DNA from: Gorsachius magnificus
Lineage: Eukaryota; Chordata; Aves; Pelecaniformes; Ardeidae
Length of the DNA: 64,000 nucleotides
Assembly (NCBI GenBank): GCA_034008185.1
Contig: CM067089.1
Coordinates: 19,914,213-19,978,212 of the forward strand
Direction: 5' to 3'
Part shown: piece by piece, positions 24,581 to 36,500 of the stretch
Layout of the letters: each line of letters opens with the position of its first letter
How positions within the stretch are numbered: the first letter of the stretch is position 1
Position numbers and translations under genes: made by a program
Notes under the pieces: model-generated
The model's input: the letters and a program-made list of their open reading frames with translations, nothing else
Databases searched by the model: none
What the model was told of the DNA's origin: nothing

Positions 24581-27500
24581 GTAAGTAAGTGAGCTGCCGG
24601 GGCCGGGCGCCTCTCGCCCTGCCTGCTCGCCGCTTGCACCGCTCCCGGGGAGCCCGGGGGTGCGCGCCGGGCGGCAGCTGCGGTCAGCTGGGAGCAGGCA
24701 GGCTCCCCTCCCTCCCTCCCTCGCCCCCTCGGCTTTTCGAAGGAAGGCTGGTCAAAGCCATCCTCCGCCAAACTTCGCCCAGACTGAAATCGACTGGGGG
24801 AAGACTTTCAGGAGCGCTCGGGCTGCGGGGAGGCGGTTCGCTTGCAAACTATGCCCATCCATTGCCCCTTTAAGAAGACATCCCTGGAAGTTACAAGAAA
24901 TGAGAAACAGCCGGTTGTTCGGTTCCTTTCCTCTCCTCTTTCGTGGTCTATCTTGGCGACCAGGGCAGAGCTGAGCCAAGTGGTCACCCGGCGGGAATTC
25001 ACCGCCCCCCCCGCCAGGGTTCGGGGGGATGCAGGGAGGTTCACCGGCGAGAGGTCTGGGGAAACGCGGGCTGGCAGCTGGCGACCGCTGCGGCCGTGGC
25101 ATTTGTCGCTGAGGCAGCGACACGGCGGCTCTCCCGCACCGCACCGCACCGCACCGCTCCGTGTCACGGCCCGCTCGCCCCACGCCGGGTCCCGCCTGTG
25201 GTCCCCGGGGCCCGGCCGCGGCGGCCTCTGGCCGGCTTGCTGGCCGGGGACCCGCCGTGGCGGCCGCCCGGCGCGGAGAGCCCCGGAGGCGGCAGCAACC
25301 TGCGCCGCTTGCCCCGCGTCCCGCGGAGAGCCCGGTGCGGCGGGGGCAGCCGCGCTCCCCAGGCGCGGCGGGGCGGGGGCCCTGCCCGCAGGCTCTGGGC
25401 ATCTCCCGGGCGCTCCCCCCGCGGCCGGCCTCTCGCCTGGCAGAGATTTGCCACCTCTTGTCCCCTCATCGAAAGCTTGCTGGCGGGGCAACGAGCGCCC
25501 TTTCGACCCTCCGCTCCCGTCTCGTTCTCCCATTCTGGCGACCGAAACTTGGGTGTTCCCCACCCAGGGCGGCAGAGGATGCCCTCCGGTGCCCTCTTTG
25601 TTCAGCCTGAGAGAGTGAATTGCTCCCGATAATTTCGCCGGTGCCTTTCCACAGTACTGTCCCGGCAGCGACCCCGTCCCGCTGAAGCGCACAAAAAAGC
25701 GCAAAAAAAGAAAAAAAGCGCAAAAAAAAAAAAGCCGCCAAGAGCAAGCGCTGCCGCAGAGGCAGAGCCGGCCAGGTGGGCTCCGGCCCCGCCGCTTACG
25801 CCGGGACCCGCCGCGCCGGGAGCGAGCGGGCAGGCAGGGGAGGCAACGCCGGGGGCCGCCGGGGGCGGGCCAGCCCCGGCCCCTCGCCCCCCGCCGCCGC
25901 GGCTTGGCCCGGCTACCCAGAGCAGGCTCTCCTCGCCTCTGCAGGCGAGTGCGGGTCTGGAGCGAGATGGAGAAGGGCTGCTGGTCCTCAGCGGGGCTGC
26001 AGCCCGGACTGGGCTCAGGGGCCGGGGCTGGCAGAGGGCACCTCGCTTTGCTCCCTGCCCAGCAGCACTCCTTAGCTGGCAGCAAAGTGGCAGCGGGTAT
26101 CCTTATGGAAGGGTAAGCGTGTACAGGACCTGGCTACCTGATTAAGGAAACAGCTTAAAAGGGTTGGAGAAAAAATAGTGTAAAGAGAGAGACCCTACCA
26201 GCTTGCAGTGATAAGAGCGAAGTTTTTTGCCTACTTCTTTGCATGTCATCTTGTGCTCTTAGCCCTGATCCAGATGAAGGCTTGCAGAGCTACCTTGTCC
26301 TGGAGGACAGGTGAGCTCTGAATTCTTCCCAGCCACCCTGGTAAAGCTGTATCTGCCTGTCACAGCCTCACTCCCCAGGGAAATGTTGCTGTTCTGGTCT
26401 TAAAAGGATGCCAGCCCTCTCCTGATATTGGCAAATGCACCTTTGGATGAATAGGAGTAAAATGATGCTTCCTTCAAATGTTTTGCCTGTTTGAGCCCAA
26501 CCTGCTTGCCTGGCTATAGCTTCCCTCTCCAGTCAAGTGCCCAGGTCTTCCCAGTCTGCACAGCAAGTTACTGATGGTAACTTTGCAGCAGAACTGGCAC
26601 GGTGCTTGTTCCCGTAGTGTCCAGTTCCAGCGGGGGTGAGGCAAGGCAGATCGCTATGGGGTGAAATAGGTACCGCCCAAACTCAGTAAGCAGCCACTCT
26701 GTGAGGCAGGTTTTTGTGAGCCCTTTGTGTCTAAGAGACAATTTGCCAGCCGAAGTGGGTGTTCAGAGCCATCAAAACTCAGCTTTGAGTTAGAAAACAG
26801 CAAAACTATTTATTTAAAAAAACCCCAAACTTAAACACCCAAACCCAAGAACCCTTCTAGTCGAGACCAAAAGAGGTGTTCTCTTTTTCTTTTGCCTAAG
26901 GAAATAAGGTGGAAGGAATGACACTGAGATGTCTGAGTAGCATCTGGCTCTTCTGTAACTTTTGACTATATTCACCCATTTTAACCAAATGTGCCAAACA
27001 GATAAAGATCTCAAAAGCTTTAAGTACCATCAGTTTAATGAAAACTGGTGTTTTCATGTAATGGTACAATTAACAGTCTGCACTGATTTGCCCTACCAAG
27101 AGAACAGCTTCAGCTTGTGCACAGTGCTTATTAGACATCAGAGAACCCACAGAGCACTACTAACTCCTGCACTACAAAGCTGTAGGATAATTGGCTTCAT
27201 CAGCTCTACTCTGCATGGATCAATCTGTTTCAAATTTTGAAATAAGATAAGGAACATATTTGTCAGTCTCGGGGTAAGAGCAAAGTGTCCCTTTCCCAGA
27301 TTATGGCTCCTTCCTCCTGCTACTTTAGGGTGACAGGGGCTCACGTGTTGGGACACAGCACATGTACTAGTTTTACCTGGTTTTCAGCCTTGCTGAGGGC
27401 AGAGTGAGCCACAGCCAGGCTCTTGGAGCTGGAGTGCTGGAGGGGCAGTGGCAGGAGGTATTGGGTCCCTGTTAGTGATGCTGAGAGCTGACCCGGTGCC

Positions 27501-30500
27501 TGTGCTGCTGCTCCCTGGCACTCAGTGCCTGTTTCAGGGCACCAAGCAAGGGGGGTGGACAGAAATGCCCAAGGGATTCCTGTGCTGTGAGGGGAGCTGT
27601 CATTCCACCTTGCACTGGGGTGACAGAACACTGAATGCTGGGGCTTCCCCTCTTCCTTGCTGTGCTGGATGCCCTTTCCTGGGCAGGAAACAACTTCGGG
27701 ACTCACGGGCACGTTAGTCATCGTTAAACTTTCTCTGCCTCTGATTTCAAGGGGGACAGGATTGAAAGTCCCTCTCCCAGTCTCAGAGAGGACAGGATTG
27801 CATTCTGAAAACATAGATCTCAACAGTTCATCTCTTGCGTGTTGTTTAGGGTAAAGCTTGCTTAAACCTCGTTGGTACAAGCTTGCAGTGACACTTCCAC
27901 CGCAGCTGTGCTGTGCACTGTTGTACAGCTGCACTCAGTTTCAGCCTCCCTTTCCAGTACAAACTCACTGATGTGCAGCTATCAGGCACAGATTTGTGGT
28001 GGAAAATCCTGGCACCTTTCTCTCTCCCTTCCACATTACCACTGGCCAGTCTATTGCATGTTCCCAAGGCTCACACTGCAGCCCTCCTTCCTCCTCCTCC
28101 TCCAGACAGGAGCTTCTCTTCCCATTTATTAACTCATAGATTATACCACTATTTGGACTGACTGACTGCCATAAAACTGATGGAAAAAATCCTCCAATTT
28201 TGTTAACTTCTAGTCCAGATCCTGGTGTAAATCTGGAGGAACTTTGCTCCCATGGATGAATTCCTCTCTGCCCATCTGCCTGCGGAATCTGATTCTGGCT
28301 CATCTCTTGGTAGAGGCATTTGGAAAAAAGTTTTCCCTCATGAGGACTGGGTAATTTCACCACGTTCTCTGTGGTTATATGTGCTAGAGACAGGCATTGG
28401 TAAATGTGCAATATATGCGAATCAGCTGCACTTTGAAAAGCTGTCCCTTTTCTCACCTTCCTAGACGGCAGTTTAAGGATTCCAAGCCTTTCCCTGCTCT
28501 TAAGCTCTCCATGTGCCTTTAAGGGAACTGGGTTTGGATGCTGCGAGTGCTCCTGTGTGGCTAAATAAACAGGGCAGCAGATTGCCATGTGGGATCTAAA
28601 GTCCTGTCAGATACAGATCTGGCCACCTATGGCATGAGCCAGACCTTATGGGCTAGGTGTATGAGTTTAATTCCTCCCAGAGGCTGAAAACTGCTCCACT
28701 GGGAAATGGTTTAAAATCTCAGGCAGCTCCTTCTAGACTCCCAGGCAAGGCTTCTGTGTTTGTATTTTAGCATGCATGGGGCTTTGAAGCTTGCACACAG
28801 AGTGAGGACCTTCTCTGTGTGCACTTGGTTGCCAGCAGCTAAGTTCTTCCGTGGAGAAATCGGGTAGCAGAAGGGCTGCATCAGTGGCTGCGGCGAGCGC
28901 CAGGCTGCTTTCCTCAGTTCTGCACTGCATATTCATTGCTGATTTTTAGCTTAGGGGACTAAACTTAATTCTGTCCCTAGTGATGCCAGTGACATGGCTT
29001 TCATCCAACCTGGTGGGGTTTGATTAGTATATGGGGAGCACGCTGCCTGGTAACTGTCGCCTTGGATGCTGTTACTTTGCCACAGGCTGGGAGTTCAAAG
29101 GACCCCAAATCTCTCCTGCGGAACCCCTGGGATCTCGGAGTCGCACCTCCTCCTGGGGACATCCCGGCTGGGAGCGGAGGTTGGCTGTGGTGGGGGAAGG
29201 TCAGCCGCTGGGCCCTGGGAAAGCCTGAAAGGCTCGGGGCTTTTCTGTAGCCAGCAAGTCCCCCGTGAAAAGCCTGCACCTGAGCCCAGCCGGTTTGATC
29301 TGAACGCTTTGGAATTCATCGCTTTCTTCTGGCTACCTTCTAATTTGGCCTCGGGTCAAAATCATTTGGCAAGAACAACACTGAGGACAAGTGCCCCCTC
29401 TTTTGGCCTTTATCTTGTCTAATTACCAGGAGCATCCCCGCACAATGGAGCGGCTCCTTATTCTAATCTCCTCTTCTTTACTTATCTCCATTTTCTCTCC
29501 CTCTTCTTTTGTCTTCCAAAATCCCACGCACCAGGATTGAAAGGCTGGGTACGGGGGTAAAAGGGTTGTGCTGTGAGCCGTGGGCAAATGCTCTCCCAAA
29601 GCTACAGCTTTTCTATTGCTTTTTTTTTCCACCTGCGTGTTTGGAGGGAATTTCTGGGACCTGGTCGGTGTATCTGTGCTGCTGGCCCGAGCAAGAGGAG
29701 TAACGTGTCCTTTCCCTCCCTGTGTCCTGCAGAGAAACCCGTCAGCCTGACTTACCGATGCCCCTGCCGATTCTACGAGAGCAACGTGGCAAGAGCCAAC
29801 ATTAAGCACCTCAAAATCCTCTCCACACCCAACTGCTCGCTTCAGATTGTGTAAGTCTCTCACTCTTTTCAGCTGGGTGCAGATCTCAGGTGTCAAAAGG
29901 GAGGGAGAGTCACAAAGCCGGTTCCTGCTTTGGTGGCTGCAGTTAGGTCTGTGTCTCATGCTTTGATTTCTAATTCATCTCATCATCCTGTGTGTCAGAT
30001 ACTGCTGGACCCTGCTTTATCCCGCACAAGGGAGCCCAGGTAGATGTTTCCCCGCTGCATTCTACCTCTGTGATCTCTCTGTGACTATGTGATCCCATGT
30101 TCTGCTTCCCACGTGGGTATGTGAGCAGGAGGGTCAGACAGGCTGCCCATTGCCTTGGATGTGGAGCTTCACACCTTGGGGAAAAGACTTTACAGTGGTA
30201 TGAGACTTCTAATGCTCCACTTCTCCACAGAGAGGAGCTAACCAAGCAAAAGTAATTCCTAGATTTCATGTAGCCTCCACAGGAGGTGGCAGAGCCTAAA
30301 CCTGTGCTGGCCTCATCTAGGGACATGCTTACCAGGCAGTGGCTGGCTCCAGTAAATCACAGATCACAACAGGACAGAAATGATAGGTTCCCAATGAAAA
30401 ATAACCTCTTTGTTTTTGCTGAAAAAGAAACTGATTTTCATGAAACATGAGGCTGTAGATTTGTGTGCATGCGTGTGTTTAGGAAGGTCTTTTTGGTTCA

Positions 30501-33500
30501 TTTGTTGATGGGTGACTCCTTCCTTCCTCTCCCCAAATTCAAAATCTTCAGAAGGAAAAAAAATTAGCATTCATCTTTTCACGGCAGGGAAGCCCTACTA
30601 CTCATCAGCTTCTGTTGACCTCTGTAGGAGGGTCTCAGTGACCAGACTGGGTTTCTGTGCAGTGCTTCCATCACTAGTTCTGTCTTCAATCCGTGCTGAG
30701 CTCTTCCAGTTGCAACTTAAATGCTGTAAAAATCCATTCTTTGTCATCTAAAACATTTCTGCTTTCAGAAAACTGATGTGGTTTCATGAGATTTCTCAGG
30801 AAGGTACAGATATACTGAAGAGCATGTATCCATTCATGAACAAGTTTTTATTCATGTGACTTTTTTCTCTTTTAAACTGCTCTGGATAGATCACACACAT
30901 TTTCTCCTGTGTGCTTCTGCCTTAGGATTTGGGGGAGGACAGTGAGAAAAATGTAAGCCTCAGCTGAGAAAAAATTTCCTCTTACAAAAATGGCAAAACC
31001 AGCTGTGACTGACTCTGATCTCTACCTATAAACAATTTTGGAGGCAAGCATCCAAAATGCAGTAGTGTATGGATTTGTGCTCTGGGACTGTCAATGGATG
31101 TCATAAGGGTCCCAGCGCTAAGGCTTTGTAGAGGATTTGGAATTTTCTGGAGTACTTTCAAGAAAATGACAGGATAGAGTATACATTTATCTCTTAATTA
31201 ATATGGGATCATAGTCATAGAGATGGATAAGAGCATGAAATGCAGAAGCACAAACAACTCATGTTCTTGTCCATGCCTGACCCAATTGTGTTTGTTTGCA
31301 ATGTGATTTAGTAGCACACAGAACACATGAACCTATGGTTCATCATCTTTTTGTTACTTTAAACAGTAAGGTACTTAAAAACTTACCTCCAAATACCCCT
31401 GAAACATCACGAGTTCAAGCTAGGTCTATCGAAACAGAAGCTGAAATGGAATCAGAACACAAAAATTTCTCATCCTGATGGTTTTAGCCACACTTGGAAT
31501 TTAGTGGGTACACATTATACAGTGGAGGTGTGAGTAACTTAAAAGCTACCATTTTCAGGAATAGAGAATCTCAGTGAAATCATGTGGTTTCAAGGAAAGA
31601 TCTTGTATTTTTTTGCACAAGTACATCCCCCTTTATGACTGAGGGGAATTGTACCTGACAAAAAGCCCAAGAGCAGGCTTTTGTCTTTGGTTCTATGGGA
31701 AGTCACCTCTCTAAATCCAGAAATCTCCTCTGTGTATATCTACTTCTACAAAGCCCAAGCTAAATTCCCTGCTTTTCAGTACAGGGAAATAGGCATTTTT
31801 AGCATGCAGTTAATTGCACCCTGAAGTAGACACCTAAACCAGTTCAGGTTAACACTCCATACGGTTGCCTAAGTCTCTGCTGGGACTGTACAAGGAGTAG
31901 GGGCTGACAGGCTCAGAAATAAATGTGTAAAAAACCCAATGTCTTAATATGAGATGAGAGGAATAGCATTGCATATGGCTGGAGGCTGGTTACGTGCGCT
32001 TTTGGTTCTGTACCCTGTGAGGCCAGCTCAAGAGTTCCCAGGCATTGCTAACATCAGCAAATCCATTCTTACTGGTATCACTTCACTGGAAATACTCCAG
32101 CTTGGCACTGCTGTAAGGGAAATATGAATTAGGCCAATTCATCTCTTTATTGGCGCAGGGCTTGCAAGACTGGGTCTTCAATGTGTTTATGTTACAACTG
32201 TGTTGTTGCATCACTTCAGACCAAGGAACTTTTTTGACCTGTTATTTCTTACGCCATAGTTTTATATCCTGCAGATTTCATGTTATAACACAGGGGATTT
32301 TTTGGCTTACATCCAGCAAAATGCTTAAACAAGTACTGAACTTATTCCTATGGGCATTTCCATGAAATTGCTGTTCTCGGCGCTTTTGCATGGCAGGCAG
32401 GCTGTTTAAGGGGAAGTTTCTGAGCAGCTGGGGCAGAGGCAGGGTGCTGTGGGGGATGTGGGAGATCACAGCACTCTCAAGAGGCCCTGAGATCCCTGGA
32501 GGGTGAGACCTGCTGATGTGGGAGAAAAGGTATTTGTACTACTTCTGCAGGAAAGATGCAGGTAGCCCAAATGCCAAATTCACAGGGAATTCAAATTAGC
32601 TGAAGAGTCTGTTTTGGAAAGTGCAGCTTGGACAGCCAGGAGAAACCCCTCAGGAGGTTTCCGCTTTTGTTTCCAGTGGTGAGTGAATACATGAGGGAAA
32701 CCTTCCCTCTGGCACTGTGGTACTTCCAGTTGTCTTCCTGCCTGCAACCTCAGTCTTCTATAAAACAAAAAGCTAACCAGATCCTTTCAGGACATCCAAG
32801 AAGTATGGTTTGGTGAAACTTCAATTTTGGGTTGAATCTGAAAGCTGTTCCTAATTAATTCCTTGCAAAAATGACCTATATTTACCACGTCAATATTTCC
32901 AAATTAAATTTAGCTGTTCCCGGCACTGAACTCGTAACAGCCCAGGTATGAGTTGGAAAACTTAGATTTAAATTCTGTATCCATCTCACTCCCATATGCG
33001 TACCGGTACAGACCACAAGAGTCATCATCAGAGGAGACATGTTGTACCAGTGCTTTGAACCCAGGGATATTTACAATGGGTGCCTTGAGGGTGGCAGGGC
33101 TAACCCATCCTCTTCATGGGTTAACTGAGAGCAGCACTGGCACCCAAGGAAGACAAACACAGCTCTACTGTCCAAAATGGAATTGCAAACCTGTGTGCAA
33201 AATAAGGCACCTGGGGGAGGTGCGGGCTGAGGAGCATCACGCACTAGACTCACTCTGACTTTTCTCCTTTGGCAGTGCAAGGCTCAAGAGCAACAGCAAG
33301 CAAGTGTGCATTGATCCCAAGTTAAAGTGGATCCAGGAATATCTGGAGAAAGCTTTAAACAAGTAAGGCAAGAGACAAATGGACTTAACAGCTAACATCC
33401 TGAGATATTAAAGGGTAGAACGTTAAGGGCTGGCTTTTACCATGCGGACAAAGTATTCATGGAATCAGATATTGTTTTGAAGATGGGTTTGGAGTTGACC

Positions 33501-36500
33501 TAGTCTGTATTAAAACAACAGCTTCTAGTATATCCTAAATGTTAAACTAAGACCTTTGCTAGGGTTTGAGACAAAATCTATCCCAATGAATCTGTTCTGG
33601 GGTCCCCAACTCATCCTCTTTTGAAAAAAGCCGTTCTCCCAAGGAAAATGCTTCCTTTATGCCCCCTCTTCCCCAAGCCAAACTACAATTACTTCAAAAT
33701 CTATATTGTTCCTTTGGAGTTTCTTTGGAGCCCCTTCTCCATGTTATACCAGGGGTCTGTTTGCACAGGCAGCTGAGGCCTGGGGGGGTCTTTCTCTGCT
33801 GGCCAGTGTAGAGTACTATTAATATTGGCCAAGGCAAGGTGTGCTGCCATGAATAAGGCTCTCCCACAAGGCCAGATCAAAACCAGCCATACTTGGCAAG
33901 TTCAGACTTTTAAAATCTATTTTTGTTTCCCTTGAAATCAGGGGATCAGGGATACCCTGAGGTCTACCCAGCATATCTCAGTTCAATTTTACGGCTATCA
34001 AGAGCAGCACAGAGAGCATTTCCGTGCTGAGTTGCAGGGGTGGGCTCCAGCCTTCCTGGGATGGAAGATGAGACAAGTGATGGTACAAAGTATTCCCTTG
34101 CTTGCCCAGAGCCCTGGGCTGTGATTGATCCAGCAGTAGCATTTTGGCCAGCAAGCCTACCTGTGCACTCAGTATCCCTCCCACCCTTGCCACCACATTC
34201 CCACCCCTCAGTAACTGCGCTGTAACCATGCTGAAGCTTTTCCCCCTGCATCTGTAGGGTAAAGGCAGGGCTGGAATCCAGTCATTTGCAAAAGAAATAC
34301 ATTCTTGGAGAAATGTGGGTAAGGGTATGGCCCCAGGGCAGAAGTGAGGCGTACAGGTAGCTGAATGCCCTCCACTGGTCGCTTTGCAAACGCATCTGCC
34401 AAACAAGGGGTAGAGTTAAAAAAAAAAAGTCTTTGTTCCCCTGTGTTTTTACAGTAATCAAGGGGAGAAATGCTACTAGAGGTAGAGAGAACCTTCCACA
34501 TGGCCCTTTTGGGACCACACTGGGGCCAAGAGTGAGGAGATAGGAGGGAAGGAAGCCAGCTAACAAACTGACTGTGATTCCAGCCCTGACAGCTCTTACC
34601 ATCTCATCCGAATCTCAGTGCCTTCTTTGCTGCCAGCACTCAGCCCTCTTGTCCTTTGGGCAAATTCTCTGCAGAGGTAATCCAGGTTAATGCTGCCAGG
34701 ATGGCTTTGGATTTAGGCACAACTGAACCTAAGAGCAGGATGTGGCCCATGCTGACTATCCTAGGGGTTTGGGCTACTTTGTTTTCCAACTTGGGAAAAT
34801 TCTCAAGTCCCTGCCTAAGTTTCTGTTTGCCATCAGCCCTTGGTGCTGTTTATAAGACCTGAAACTTAGGAGGTACTAGAAATCTGTAGGGTTGGGCAGA
34901 TGTGATTGTGTGCTGAGATCCTGCCTGCCCCAGTTGTTAGGGGAACAACTCAGCTGGAACACGTTCTGCTCTCACTTCCACTGGTGAAGATCTGCGGCCA
35001 GCTCTACTGAAACTAGTGAGCCTCTGCCTGATCTCCAGCCAGATTCTGGGTTTTGTTTACCTAACTCTAATCCAGAAGCAATTCTACTAATTTGGTGGAT
35101 TTCATCCTGGTTTACACTGAGTAACAGAAGAGAATTTTGTCCCAGCTCTATGAAATAAGATGACAGAAAGCATATATCTCCATCACCTAATCCTGTAATC
35201 ATGGCATTATTTTCATTTTCCAATGCTAGCACCAGTGGCATTTTCATGCTCCACAGACAGTCAGGGCTCTGTCTGTAGCATTTTCACAAGGCATGTTTTT
35301 GATATATTTTAGTGCACAGCTTTGACTTCTTCAATGAAATGTACTTTGGAATATATTTATAGTGCATCAAACAATTCATATATTTGAATTGGAGCCATAT
35401 GAATGTTGGTAGTTTAAAACACCGATATCCCTCTAAACTACTAACAGCTTGTAAAATAAATCTAAATGTTAATGTAGCTATCAATTTCTTATATTTTTTC
35501 ACTTGTACTGAAATTGTATGAAATGTGACATTACCCTATATGCACTAGCAATAAAATGGCTAATTGTTTCATGTTATGAAAACCCAATTGTATATGGGAA
35601 TTTATTTTTCTGGAATAAAAGCAATACATTTTGTAGAAAGGGCTCTTGTAATTGCTTAAGTAAAATCCAAAGTGTCAAGACACCTTAATCTATACCAGTG
35701 CTTCAATATGAGAGTAACTTCTGTGTTATAATCTGCAGCTAAGGGCAAGGCAAAGTTCACAGAATATAGTGGTCTAGTACAGTTGATTGTGAAACCAGGG
35801 ATAGTTTTTAGTAGGCAATTATTTGGCTCGCTAATTCTGCTTAGCCTTTATTATTGCTTTATATTCATCACATCTCCATGTAATATACATACTTTTGAGA
35901 CATCAGTAAAATACATTCAGGCTGTCAGGAAGCCAAATTCCTTAACTGGCTTTAAAAATCATTGTGCAGCTGCTGTGGCCAACATCATTCAACATTCATC
36001 CATTTTATAGACAAGGGGCAAATCAGTCCTTTCTTTATCACTTCCAGGCCATCCCAGTCATCATTTACAGTACACTGACTGTCTTTCCCTTCTCCGTTCA
36101 TGCAAGGATATGCAAAATCAGGCCCTTGCAGAGTAAAGAGACCAGAGAATGATCCTTGCTTGTCCATTGCCATGTTAATGCAGTCCCACCTCAGAACTTC
36201 CCCTCAGCCTGGGATGCTGGAGTCCATTAAGCTCGGAAGCTACTGCTGGCACCGACAAGAGAGCCGATGGACCTAGAGAAGATAACAAAGTCAAATAGGG
36301 AGGAAAGGAAACTCCCAACTTCTAGGGGCTGGCTGTGATGGGAGCCAAGCCCTGCTGCTGCCTTCCTCCGTAGTGCTTTTAAACCCCCGTGTGGCAGCTC
36401 TTCCTAATTTCTGACTTCATTTGTAAATAAGGGCTGAGGTACAAGACACCAAAACAACTATGTCCCAGTACTCCACCAAGTGTGTGCTGGGTGAATGCCC

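Larger units (their letters stand above)
23990..26000. promoter_or_regulatory. CXCL12: CXCL12 promoter CpG island
   Basis: A dense GC and CpG block surrounds exon 1 and extends well into intron 1. It contains a GC box GGGCGGG at 24185-24191 and many further GC-rich motifs. Large open frames occur on both strands here because stop codons are rare in such sequence; none resembles a protein. Boundaries are by eye. A CpG-island promoter is the known state of CXCL12 in other vertebrates. Confidence 0.85.

Noticed and set aside
24358..24588. Upstream in-frame ATG that would extend the CXCL12 N-terminus by 54 residues
   Set aside because: It lies before the TATA-like box and probable transcription start. 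It would bury the signal peptide and has no counterpart in the family. The ATG at 24520 has the strong Kozak context.
24808..26085. 425-codon minus-strand open frame
   Set aside because: It lies in the CpG island, where stops are rare. It overlaps several equally long frames on both strands, is low-complexity Arg/Pro/Gly-rich and has no recognisable domain.
33363..34300. A delta-type exon of CXCL12 (split alpha terminal exon) as described in human
   Set aside because: I could not find an acceptor followed by a frame resembling the human delta tail; the region looks like plain 3' UTR/intron.
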